This document shows positions 43,041 through 52,527 of a stretch of 64,000 bases of DNA, piece by piece. The stretch spans positions 124,001 to 188,000 of the forward strand of contig JAWKTB010000005.1 of assembly GCA_041402005.1 (NCBI GenBank). The letters are read 5' to 3'. Source of the DNA: JAJRXR01 sp041402005. Lineage in GTDB: Bacteria > Planctomycetota > Phycisphaerae > Phycisphaerales > UBA1924. The notes below the pieces were generated by a model. It had not been told where the DNA came from. It saw only the letters and a program-made list of their open reading frames with translations, and did no database searches. A program made the position numbers and the translations under genes. Each line of letters opens with the position of its first letter. Positions within the stretch are counted from its first letter, which is position 1.

Positions 43041-43924
43041 GCGGCCGCACGCCCGGGCGGCGCTCGCCCGCGCCCTACCTGCTTGCCGGTCCCTTCCTCG
43101 TGATCTTCGGCGTGTTCGTCTTGTATCCCCTGGCACGCGCCGCGGTGCTTGCGCTGATGCAGACCTACGGCCCGCAGGCCTCGGAGTTCGTGCTCTTCAC
43201 CAACTTCACGACGCTCGTCGCCGATCCGCTCTTCTGGCGTGCCGTCGGAAACACACTTATCTTCACCGCCGCCTCCGTCTTCATCCAGCTTCCCCTGGCC
43301 CTCGCCCTGGCGATCCTCCTCAATCGACCGAACCTCGTGGGGCGTGGGGTGTACCGCCTCATCTTCTTCAGTCCCCAACTCATGGGCCTGGTCTTCGTCG
43401 CCATGCTCGCGAGCATCGTCTTCGAGAAGCGATCGGGCCTGCTCAACCAGGCCCTGCACGCCACGTTCGGCGTTAGCCTCGACTTCCCATGGCTCCAGAC
43501 CTACGTCATGCCCACGCTCATCATCACGTGCCTGTGGATGTACGTCGGCTTCAACATGGTCTACTTCCTCGCCGCCCTGCAAAACGTCGACAAGGAACTG
43601 CTCGAGGCCGCCTCGATCGACGGCGCCGGCCCATGGTCGCGCTTCCGCAACGTCACGCTCCCCGCCATCCGACCCGTCGCCTCCTTTGTCGTCCTCCTCT
43701 CCATCATCGGAAGTCTCCAGCTCTTCGAGCTGCCCTACATCATGATGAACTACACCGCAGGGCCCGCGAACCGCGGCCTCACCATCGTCATGTACCTCTA
43801 CCAGTCCGGCTTCGAGATCGGCGACCTGGGCTACGCCAGCGCGATCGGCTGGGTCCTCGCCCTCATGCTCATCGGTTTCGCTGCCATCCAGCTCCGTCTC
43901 GCCAGAACGGAGGTCGGGGCATGA
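43037..43924 (+). CDS. Sugar ABC transporter permease (MalF-like)
   Basis: This 295-aa inner-membrane protein starts at an ATG that overlaps the binding-protein stop (ATGA); longer frames upstream are shadows. About six membrane helices are visible, beginning YLLAGPFLVIFGVFVLYPLA. The EAA loop that contacts the ATPase appears as LLEAASIDGAGPWSRFRNVT, before VTLPAIRPV. It is one half of a MalFG/UgpAE-like heterodimer with the next gene. The ATPase gene is not in this operon; the UgpC/MsmK-type gene at 47461 is the likely partner. Confidence 0.94.
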   Translation: MSGRTPGRRSPAPYLLAGPFLVIFGVFVLYPLARAAVLALMQTYGPQASEFVLFTNFTTLVADPLFWRAVGNTLIFTAASVFIQLPLALALAILLNRPNLVGRGVYRLIFFSPQLMGLVFVAMLASIVFEKRSGLLNQALHATFGVSLDFPWLQTYVMPTLIITCLWMYVGFNMVYFLAALQNVDKELLEAASIDGAGPWSRFRNVTLPAIRPVASFVVLLSIIGSLQLFELPYIMMNYTAGPANRGLTIVMYLYQSGFEIGDLGYASAIGWVLALMLIGFAAIQLRLARTEVGA

Positions 43925-44781
43925 GCACACGGACTTCGACGCGGATGTGGTCCCTCGCCGCCCACGCTGCCCTCATCCCCCTCGCCATCTTCACGCTCAT
44001 CCCCTTCTTCTGGCTGCTCACCGCCTCGCTCAAGTCCACCGACGACTTCTTCTCGTCGATGTTCCTTCCTCTTGACGCCGACACCGGCGCGGTCGCCTGG
44101 GACCATCTCACGTTCGACAACTACCGCCGCCTCTTCTTCGAGCTCGGTGTCGGGCGGGCGCTGCTGAACTCGATCTTTCTGTCCTCCGCCACCGCCGTCC
44201 TTGCCACGCTCTGCTGCGCCGCGGGCGGCTACGCCCTCGCCCGCCTCCGCTTCGGCGGGCGCAACCTCGTCACCATCCTCGTCCTTGCCGCCCTGATCAT
44301 CCCGCCGCCCCTGCTGCTGGCTCCGACGTACCAGCTCCTCTACGAGTTGGGTCTGCTCGACACATACACGGGACTCATCCTCCCCGCCCTCGCCCCCGCC
44401 TTCGGCGTCTTCCTCTTCCGCCAGGCCACCATCCAGTCCGTCCCCAAGGACATCCTCGAGGCCGCCCGCATCGACGGGTGTTCAGAGATCGGCATCTTCT
44501 TCGGTGTTGTCCTTCCCCTCGTCCGTCCCATGGTCGGCGCCTTCATGCTGATCACGTTCCTCGCCACCTGGAACAACTTCGTCTGGCCCCAGGTCGTGAT
44601 CCAGACGGGCGATAAGTTCCCCCTTTCCGTCGCCATCGCCCAACTCAAGGGCGTCTACCGTCAGGACTATGGCCTCATCATGGCGGGCACCGTGGTCTCG
44701 GTCCTTCCGCCCGCCGCCCTCTTTTTGATCCTCCAGAAGGAGTTCATCTCCGGGCTCACCGCGGGCGCCGTCAAGGGGTGA
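43921..44781 (+). CDS. Sugar ABC transporter permease (MalG-like)
   Basis: This 286-aa protein starts at the ATG at 43921, overlapping the previous stop by 4 bp. It has about six membrane helices (LIPLAIFTLIPFFWLLTASL near the N-terminus) and the EAA loop ILEAARIDGCSEIGIFFGVV, followed by LPLVRPM. It forms the import channel with the MalF-like protein. It is the last gene of the three-gene transporter operon; a symmetrical hairpin at 44793-44823 ends it, facing the convergent dockerin-protein gene. Confidence 0.94.
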   Translation: MSTRTSTRMWSLAAHAALIPLAIFTLIPFFWLLTASLKSTDDFFSSMFLPLDADTGAVAWDHLTFDNYRRLFFELGVGRALLNSIFLSSATAVLATLCCAAGGYALARLRFGGRNLVTILVLAALIIPPPLLLAPTYQLLYELGLLDTYTGLILPALAPAFGVFLFRQATIQSVPKDILEAARIDGCSEIGIFFGVVLPLVRPMVGAFMLITFLATWNNFVWPQVVIQTGDKFPLSVAIAQLKGVYRQDYGLIMAGTVVSVLPPAALFLILQKEFISGLTAGAVKG

Positions 44782-44792
44782 AGGCGCAAAGA

Positions 44793-44823
44793 AGCGGGGA
44801 GCCCCGCCACGGAGCTCCCCGCT
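44793..44823. terminator. Bidirectional terminator-like hairpin between convergent genes
   Basis: AGCGGGGAGC and GCTCCCCGCT form a perfect 10-bp stem with an 11-nt loop in the 100-bp gap between the permease gene and the convergent dockerin-protein gene. There is no strong T-tract on either side, but the location suits termination of both transcripts. Confidence 0.6.
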
Positions 44824-44881
44824 GCGCTCAACCGAGCATGGTGACCCGTACGCCCACAGGGGGCGTTCTCGCCCAACGGGG

Positions 44882-45682
44882 TTATGGGCAGCCGTTGCCG
44901 AACTGCGTCAGGAACGCCAGCACGTCGGAGAAGTCCCACGACCCCATCGGGGCCGCCAGGTCCGCCGCGGCGTCCATGTTTCCGAACGCGACCAGGAAGG
45001 CGAGCACGTCGGAGAAGTCGAGCGAGCCGTAGGGCTCGGCCAGGTCGGCGCCGTTGCACCCGCCCGCCTCGACGACGGTGAGGCTGATGTTGTCCCAGAA
45101 GATCGCGCCAGGCGCCAGGTCCCACTGGATCAGGAGTGGAGTGACCTGGGCCTGCACCGCGCCGGTCGGCGCGGTTGCGGTCAACGAGAACTGGTTCCAC
45201 TGATCGTTCGGCGTGACGCCGCTCTCGTACACCTGGACCTGCGCGCTCGAGATATTGTCCCCGGCGGCATTCCTAAAATCGATGATCAAGAGAGCCAGGT
45301 GCCCGTAGTTGCCCCCCTCGGCGCTTCCCATCGTGTCGAGCGGCAGGAGTGCGTCTTCCGCGTTGACATACGTCCACGCCGACAACTCGTACTCCGTGCC
45401 CTCGGTGACGCTCACCACCTGAAAGATCCCGTTGTCGCTCTGTCCCTCGGCGATGAACGTGCCGTACATCTTCGCGCACTGGACCCCGTCCTGGGCCGCG
45501 ACCTCGACGCTCTCATCCGAAAACACGTTGTTGAAGTTGCCCCAGTCCTGGAACAACACGAACCCGGGCCCATCGACCTCGAGGCTTCCATTCAGCAGCA
45601 GGTTCTGCCCCAACGCGGGCGAGACGCCGACGAGCATCCCCGCGACTCCGAACAAGCCGATCCGTGTTCTGATCTCGAACAT
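44882..45682 (-). CDS. Secreted jelly-roll protein with GC-type dockerin tail
   Basis: This 266-aa protein starts at the ATG at 45682 (MFEIRTRIGLFGVAGML), with a signal peptide ending near ALGQ. Residues about 24-205 form a beta-sandwich beginning NLLLNGSLEVDGPG, with NQWNQFSLTATAPTG-like strands; it looks homologous to the PEP-CTERM protein at 40880. The last 58 residues (44885-45058) are the tandem LDFSDVLAFLVAFG / WDFSDVLAFLTQFG dockerin-like tail. It lies downstream of the GH1 gene on the same strand, separated by about 270 bp that should hold its own promoter. A glycan-binding role at the cell surface is the best guess. Confidence 0.87.
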   Translation of the reverse strand: MFEIRTRIGLFGVAGMLVGVSPALGQNLLLNGSLEVDGPGFVLFQDWGNFNNVFSDESVEVAAQDGVQCAKMYGTFIAEGQSDNGIFQVVSVTEGTEYELSAWTYVNAEDALLPLDTMGSAEGGNYGHLALLIIDFRNAAGDNISSAQVQVYESGVTPNDQWNQFSLTATAPTGAVQAQVTPLLIQWDLAPGAIFWDNISLTVVEAGGCNGADLAEPYGSLDFSDVLAFLVAFGNMDAAADLAAPMGSWDFSDVLAFLTQFGNGCP

Positions 45683-45951
45683 GGTCAGGTACTCCCTCTG
45701 ATGCCGGGCCGCGCACAACGCGCCCGGTGGCGTAACAGTTTCAGAGCGTACCAGATCCTCCCGCCCCATCCAAGACCCTCCAGCATCCTGACGGCACAGC
45801 GGGTATGGTATTTGACAGGGTTGCCAGATCCGTCAATTCACGGGAATCGGGGATGATCGAGAGGTTGTTTCGATCACGCGACCGCGATCCGAGTGCAGAT
45901 TCGCTCGGCGTGCTCGGTCGTGGTGAGCACAACACCCCAGGGCCGGAACAG

Positions 45952-47319
45952 TTACGAATCCGCGACGCCGACCCCACCATGTTCCACCACGCCCCTGTAC
46001 CACGCGTACGACGCCTTCGGCGTCCTCTTCTGCGTCTCGTAGTCCACGTGCACGAGCCCGAACCGCATCCGGTACCCCTCGGCCCATTCGAAGTTGTCCA
46101 TGATCGACCAGTGGAAGTACCCCCGGATGTCAACGCCCTCAGCCGCGGCCCGTTCGAGGGCGCCTATGTAGCGGGAGAGGAAATCGATCCTTCCGTGGTC
46201 GGGCACGGTCCCGTCCTGCGCGACCCAATCCATCGAGGCCAGGCCGTTCTCGGTCATGTACAGGGGCAGCTTGTACCGCTCAGCGAGCAGCTTGGTCCCC
46301 CAGTAGAGGGACTCGGGTTCGACCGCCCAGCCGAACGCCGTGCGCGGGTGTCCGGGCGGGAAGCCGACGAGCTCCGGTCCCTTGGACCCCATCTTCGCGC
46401 GTCGTCCGGTGTACACGTTCACCCCGTAGAAATCGAGGGGTTGAGCGATCTGCTCCATGTCTCCGCGGCGGGGCTCCGGTGCATCGCCCCCGAACGCCTC
46501 GACCGCATCCTGCGGGTACCGACCGAAGACGACGGGGTCGCCGAACCAGGTGTTGTTGAACGCCCAGTTCCCCTCGAGATCGCGCACGCGGAACATGAGC
46601 TGACGCGCCGCCTCCAGCGAGGAGGCTGAATCATCGATCGGACTGACGACGTCCCCGACCGGCGCCCACCCCACGCTCGGCGTCGTCTTGGCCTTCGCGC
46701 GGATCACCTGGGCGGCCTTCCCGTGCGCGAGCAGCGCGTGGTGTGCCGCCAGCAGGCTCTCCTTCCTCGTCAGCTTCAGCCCGGGCGCGTGCGTCCCGAG
46801 CACGTGCCCGTGACCGATGAAGATCTGCGGCTCGTTGATCGTCATCCAGTGGTCAACGCGGTCCGAGAGCCGATCGACGACCGCGCCGGTGTATTCCGCG
46901 AACCAGTCCGCGCTCTCGCGTCCGAGCCACCCACCCCGGTCCTGGACCGCCTGAGGGTGGTCCCAGTGGTACAGCGTCACCCAAGGCGCCACCCCCCGAG
47001 CCAGCAACGCGTCCACCAGCCTGTCGTAGAACGCCAGCCCCTCCTCGTTGACCCGCCCGGTCCCCTCGGGCATCACCCGAGGCCAGGAGATGGACAGGCG
47101 GTACGCCCCGACCCCGAGCGCGGCGATCAGCTCGACATCCTCCTCCATCCGGTGCACGTGGTCGCACGCGACGTCGCCCGTATTCGCCTCGAACACCTTC
47201 CCGGGCGTTTCGCAGAATGTGTCCCACACGCTCGGCGAGCGTCCCCCCTCGCGGGCCGCCCCCTCGATCTGGTACGCCGACGACGCCACGCCCCAGACAA
47301 AATCCTTTGGAAACGCCAT
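45952..47319 (-). CDS. GH1 beta-glucosidase
   Basis: This 455-aa TIM-barrel enzyme has the typical length and motifs of bacterial GH1 beta-glucosidases: FPKDFVWGVASSAYQIEGA at the start, WMTINEPQ with acid/base Glu163, YMTENGL with nucleophile Glu356, and GYFHWSIMDNFEWAEGY near the end, which binds the glucose at subsite -1. No signal peptide is present, so it hydrolyses imported oligosaccharides to glucose in the cytoplasm. It is divergent from the sugar ABC ATPase across 141 bp holding a palindrome at 47373-47392. Together with the transporter and extracellular GH16 it completes a beta-glucan path. Beta-galactosidase activity cannot be excluded. Confidence 0.95.
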   Translation of the reverse strand: MAFPKDFVWGVASSAYQIEGAAREGGRSPSVWDTFCETPGKVFEANTGDVACDHVHRMEEDVELIAALGVGAYRLSISWPRVMPEGTGRVNEEGLAFYDRLVDALLARGVAPWVTLYHWDHPQAVQDRGGWLGRESADWFAEYTGAVVDRLSDRVDHWMTINEPQIFIGHGHVLGTHAPGLKLTRKESLLAAHHALLAHGKAAQVIRAKAKTTPSVGWAPVGDVVSPIDDSASSLEAARQLMFRVRDLEGNWAFNNTWFGDPVVFGRYPQDAVEAFGGDAPEPRRGDMEQIAQPLDFYGVNVYTGRRAKMGSKGPELVGFPPGHPRTAFGWAVEPESLYWGTKLLAERYKLPLYMTENGLASMDWVAQDGTVPDHGRIDFLSRYIGALERAAAEGVDIRGYFHWSIMDNFEWAEGYRMRFGLVHVDYETQKRTPKASYAWYRGVVEHGGVGVADS

Positions 47320-47372
47320 GCAATGCTCGCTCTATGCGCTAGGTGTGTGCCGGCCGGACGGGAGAGCCAGAG

Positions 47373-47392
47373 CCGCCAGCGATCGGTGGCGG
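47373..47392. promoter_or_regulatory. Candidate operator palindrome between GH1 and ABC ATPase genes
   Basis: CCGCCAGCGATCGGTGGCGG is a 20-bp near-perfect palindrome (one symmetric mismatch pair, 18 of 20). It lies 54 bp upstream of the GH1 start and 69 bp upstream of the ATPase start, a good position for shared control of both. The binding protein is unknown. Confidence 0.5.
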
Positions 47393-47460
47393 TCATCCTA
47401 GCCCCTCCGCACGCTCGATCTCCCCGCCGTCGAGCACCTCCTTTCCGCTATTCTTTCGTG

Positions 47461-48582
<1,122 letters not shown>

Positions 48583-48799
48583 CCCGATCTCGGGCCCGGC
48601 GTCTGACCACATGGCAATCTCGCGAGCTTCGAGGACGCGCCGACATGCGGTGACGCAGACACCGGACCACCAGCAACAGACTCGTTGAACTCTGCAACTA
48701 CACAGACCGCCAGGACGAGGCCATCCGCTGGGGACGCGGATGCTGCGAGCGGACTCACCTGCGAACGGCGCCAGACAACGAAGGATTCGGCCTGCTGGT

Positions 48800-51700
48800 C
48801 TACGGCACGGAAGGCGTCGGGGCGCCGCCATCGGGCGCTTCAGATCGCCCGAGCTCCTCCAGCGACGCACGCGCGAGCGCCACCGCTTCGGCGTAGAACA
48901 CCTCCGCGCGCGGGTCGCCCGCGGCCTGTCCCAGCGACTCTGGCGGCGAAGCTTCGAGCGAGGCCAACCCCTGCGTGATCAGCGCCTTGGCCTCCTCAGA
49001 CCGGTCGCCGCCCTGCCTCAGGATGGACACGCCCAGGCGGATCCTCGCGTCGTGCAGGAACCAGCTCTCCGGCGTCGAACCATCTGTCAGGGTCTCGATG
49101 CACGCGCGGAAGGCCTGCTCCGCCGCGTCGAACTCGGAGAGGTTGAATAGCGCCATCGCGTAACGGTGCTCGTCGAGCGAGAGCGAGCTCACGGGCTGAC
49201 CGAACATCGGGACGGACCGCCCGAGCCCGAACTCGATGACCTCGTCGATCAACGGCGGGGACAACTCCTTCACCCGCGCCCAGTTGTCCGCCCAGGCGCT
49301 GAGCGAGATATAGCGGCGCCAGACTGAGACGCGCGTCTCGTGCCCGGGCGAGAGATGCTCCATCGCCTGGCGGTACGCGCCAGAGATCAGCTCCTCCGCT
49401 TGGTCCATTCGTCCCTGCTCCAAGAGGATCCCGCCCAGCGTCTCGGCGGTGTGGATGGTGTTGGGGTTCCCTTCGCCCAGGGCGACCTGCTGCGTCTGGA
49501 ACGCCTCACGGAACAGCCCGATCGCTTCCTCCTGGCGCCCGGTCATGAAGTAGAACCCGCCGAGGTTCTGCATCGCCCGGATCGTCGCCGTGTGGCTCTT
49601 GCCATTCACCTCACGGCTCAGCTCGAGCACGCTCTGCTGCATCGGCAACGCCTCGTCGAGCCGTCCCTGGGAGGCGAGGAGCCCGGCGAGATTGCCCATG
49701 CAGATCAGCGTCGTCGGGTGTTCGCTCCCGAACCGCTCGCGGAGGGCGTCGAGCGCGAGGCGTAGATGCCGCTCCGCCTCCCCGAGCTCGCCGAGCTGCC
49801 CTAGGTTGTAGCTGAGGTTGTTGTGCACGCGTGCGAGGTCAATGTCCAGCGGCTGGCGGGATTTGTCGGCCGCGTCAAGAACAGACCGGAGGATCTCCAC
49901 CGCCTCCTCGTACCCACCGCGTTTTGTCTGCGTGCTCGCCAGGTTCACCATGATCTCCAGCGCCTGGCCGCTGCTCTCGCCGAAGTAACGCCGGGCCACC
50001 GCGAGCGACTCGCGGTACGACCGCTCGGCGTCGTCGAGCCGCCCCAGCTTGCCCTGCGAGTACCCGATTCCGCTCAGGATCGCGATGGCATCTGGCCCGT
50101 CCTCGAGCGAGAGGCGCCGGTAGTCCTCCAGCAGCTCGAGCTGCATCCGCAGGGCCTCGTCTGGACGTTCCTCGCTGAAGAGGTTCACGCGTTTGACCCT
50201 GAGCACGATGGATTCGACCGATTCGCGCCCGCCGTTCTCCTGTTCAAGAAGCTCGATCGCCTTGCCCAGCTCCTCCTGCGCCTGAGCGCTGAACCCGAGG
50301 TTGCCGTACGTCTCGGCGAACGAGCGCCGCAGATCGACGCCGATCGAGGGAGAATCAGCGAACGTGGTCGCGACGGCGCTCGACGCGGGGTCGAGCACGC
50401 CGGCGCGGATCGCCTCCAGGGCCAGCCCGCCCGGGTCCGTCGCCTCCTGGAAAGTCTTGAACTGCTCGGTTCTCGCGTCGATCTCATCCTCGCTCAGCCC
50501 CTGGTCCGTCCACGTCCGGCGCGCCTGGGCGAGCTGCTCGCTCGCCAGCGCCCGCCCGACCGTCGGCGGGTCGATGTCGCGCACGATCGAGGACTGAAAC
50601 TCGACGACGCGCTCCAGGCGGGCGCTCGTCCGCTCTGCCGCCGTCTTCTCCCGATCGGCGCGGACGAGCCCAAACGTCGTCGCGACGAGACCCGCCAGCA
50701 GCGCGACGAAGGCAGCGACCACCCCCGCCACCAGCCCCTTGTTCCGCCTCGCGAACTTGCCGAGCTGGTAGAACGTGCTCGCGGGCCTCGCCTCGATCGG
50801 CTGGTCGCCGAGGAAGCGCCGGATGTCCGCCGCCAGCTCGCCCGCCGAGCCGTATCGCCTCGCGTGGTCCTTCTCCATCGCCTTGGAGACGATGGTCGCG
50901 ACGTCACCCCCCAGCCGCTTGTCGTGGCTGGTGATCGGGCGCGGCTCCTCGTCGCGGATGACCCGAGCCGCCTCCGCGACAGGCAGCCCGCGTACGTCGT
51001 AGGCCGGCCTGCCCGTCAGCAGCTCGTACATGATCGCCCCCAGCGCGAACACGTCCGACCGCGTGTCCAGCTCGTCCGTGTTGCCCGCGACCTGCTCGGG
51101 GCTCATGTACGCCAGCGTGCCCACGATCTGGCCCGCCTCGGTCTGGATCGTCGCCGTCTGCAGGTCCGGATCCAGCACCCGCGCGATCCCGAAGTCCAGC
51201 ACCTTCGGCTGCCCGATCATGTCGACGGGCGTCCGCGTTCCGGCGCCTGTATCACCGCTCGGCCCGATGACCAGCACGTTGCTCGGCTTCAGGTCCCGGT
51301 GAATCACGCCCTTCTGGTGCGCGAACTCGACCGCGTCGCACACCCGGGCCATCAACTCCAGCCGCTGACGCATCCCCAGCCCCGCCTCCTCCGCGTACGT
51401 GTCGAGGGGCTTGCCATCGATGTACTCCATCACGAAGAACGGGCGCCGCCCGACGGGCAGCTCCGCGATCCCCGCCTCGTAGATCTGCGCCACTCCCGGG
51501 TGCTGCAGTCGCCCGAGCACGTGCGCCTCGCGCTCGAACCGTCGCAGCAGTTGGCGGCTCACCAGCCCGCCCTGGAGCAGCTTGACCGCGACCCGCCGAC
51601 GCGGCGACTCCTGCCACGCCTCGTAGATCACCCCCATCCCGCCGCGACCGATCTCACGCACGACCTCGTATGCCCCGATCCGCTCGGGCGCCGTCCCGTC

Positions 51701-51931
51701 GTCCAACTCGTCGAGCAGGTCGCCCGCCAGCGCCCCGATCGCGCCACGTCCGTCCGCTGAGTCGAACCGTTCGTCTCCTGCGGCATCGTGCCGGAGCATC
51801 GCCTCGACCTCGGCGCGCACCGATGCGTCGTCGCATACCTCACCCAGGTACGCATCGCGATCGTCACCATCGAGCTCACACGCGCACTCAAAAATCGACA
51901 TCACACGTGCATGCCGGTCCGCCGAACTCAC
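48800..51931 (-). CDS. Hanks-type Ser/Thr kinase with TPR-rich C-terminal half
   Basis: This 1043-aa protein starts at a GTG that overlaps the sigma stop (GTGA). The kinase domain (about 85-370) has all key residues: REIGRGGMGVIYEA, Lys117 in VAVKLL, HRDLKPSN with Asp213, LDFGIAR with Asp246 and GTLAYMSPEQVAG. A membrane helix lies at about 393-418 (LVAGVVAAFVALLAGLVATT). The remaining 600 residues are repeated helical pairs of TPR type, for example DLARVHNNLSYNLGQLGELG and HPTTLICMGNLAGLLASQGR, on the far side of the membrane, probably for ligand or partner binding. It is the output partner of the ECF sigma gene upstream. Confidence 0.93.
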   Translation of the reverse strand: MSSADRHARVMSIFECACELDGDDRDAYLGEVCDDASVRAEVEAMLRHDAAGDERFDSADGRGAIGALAGDLLDELDDGTAPERIGAYEVVREIGRGGMGVIYEAWQESPRRRVAVKLLQGGLVSRQLLRRFEREAHVLGRLQHPGVAQIYEAGIAELPVGRRPFFVMEYIDGKPLDTYAEEAGLGMRQRLELMARVCDAVEFAHQKGVIHRDLKPSNVLVIGPSGDTGAGTRTPVDMIGQPKVLDFGIARVLDPDLQTATIQTEAGQIVGTLAYMSPEQVAGNTDELDTRSDVFALGAIMYELLTGRPAYDVRGLPVAEAARVIRDEEPRPITSHDKRLGGDVATIVSKAMEKDHARRYGSAGELAADIRRFLGDQPIEARPASTFYQLGKFARRNKGLVAGVVAAFVALLAGLVATTFGLVRADREKTAAERTSARLERVVEFQSSIVRDIDPPTVGRALASEQLAQARRTWTDQGLSEDEIDARTEQFKTFQEATDPGGLALEAIRAGVLDPASSAVATTFADSPSIGVDLRRSFAETYGNLGFSAQAQEELGKAIELLEQENGGRESVESIVLRVKRVNLFSEERPDEALRMQLELLEDYRRLSLEDGPDAIAILSGIGYSQGKLGRLDDAERSYRESLAVARRYFGESSGQALEIMVNLASTQTKRGGYEEAVEILRSVLDAADKSRQPLDIDLARVHNNLSYNLGQLGELGEAERHLRLALDALRERFGSEHPTTLICMGNLAGLLASQGRLDEALPMQQSVLELSREVNGKSHTATIRAMQNLGGFYFMTGRQEEAIGLFREAFQTQQVALGEGNPNTIHTAETLGGILLEQGRMDQAEELISGAYRQAMEHLSPGHETRVSVWRRYISLSAWADNWARVKELSPPLIDEVIEFGLGRSVPMFGQPVSSLSLDEHRYAMALFNLSEFDAAEQAFRACIETLTDGSTPESWFLHDARIRLGVSILRQGGDRSEEAKALITQGLASLEASPPESLGQAAGDPRAEVFYAEAVALARASLEELGRSEAPDGGAPTPSVP

Positions 51932-52527
51932 ATCGCCCCCTCCGCGCTCAGCTCACGCAGCATCCAGGCGCGGACCTTGCGCCATTCCTTCTCGACAGTG
52001 GACATCGAGACGTTTAGCACGTCGGCGACCTGCGCGTTGGACATCCCGCCGAAGAACCGCAGCTCGACGAGTTTCGCCTGACGCTCGTCGAGAGCTGCCA
52101 GCTTGCGGATCGCGTCGTCCAGTTCGAGCAGATCGACCGCGGGCGATCGCGAGGGCGAGGCGATCTGGGTGCGACTGCCAACGTGCGCCTCGCGTGCCCG
52201 CGCTGCTGCTTCACGTCGGCGTGCGTGGTCCACCAGGATCTGCCGCATCGCGGTTGCCGCGACAGCGCAGAAGTGCGCCCGCCCGCTCCACTCGCCAGAT
52301 TGAGCGTTGACGAGCTTGACGTACGCCTCATGGACCAGCGCCGTCGGCTGCAGCGTGTGGTTCATCGGTTGACCCCGGAAGTACGCGCCGGCCCTGGCTC
52401 GCAGCTCCGCATACACAATCGGGAGCAGATCCTCGGCGGCGGCGGAGTCCCCGTTCGCGATCCGCCCGAGCAACATCGTCGCATCGTCAGCTCGTTGATG
52501 CCGATCTTGACGCGGGTCTCGGGTCAC
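51928..52527 (-). CDS. ECF sigma factor, SigK-like planctomycete family
   Basis: This 199-aa protein has region 2 (DLLPIVYAELRARAGAYFRG, LQPTALVHEAYVKLVNA) and region 4 (FFGGMSNAQVADVLNVSMST, VEKEWRKVRAWM). It belongs to the same group as the sigma factor at 29221, with the shared LQPTALV segment, but differs clearly in sequence. Its stop overlaps the GTG of the kinase gene, so the two are translated together. It has no anti-sigma gene nearby; the kinase may provide control. It is the first gene of the pair, preceded by about 1.3 kb without clear genes. Confidence 0.93.
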   Translation of the reverse strand: MTRDPRQDRHQRADDATMLLGRIANGDSAAAEDLLPIVYAELRARAGAYFRGQPMNHTLQPTALVHEAYVKLVNAQSGEWSGRAHFCAVAATAMRQILVDHARRREAAARAREAHVGSRTQIASPSRSPAVDLLELDDAIRKLAALDERQAKLVELRFFGGMSNAQVADVLNVSMSTVEKEWRKVRAWMLRELSAEGAM

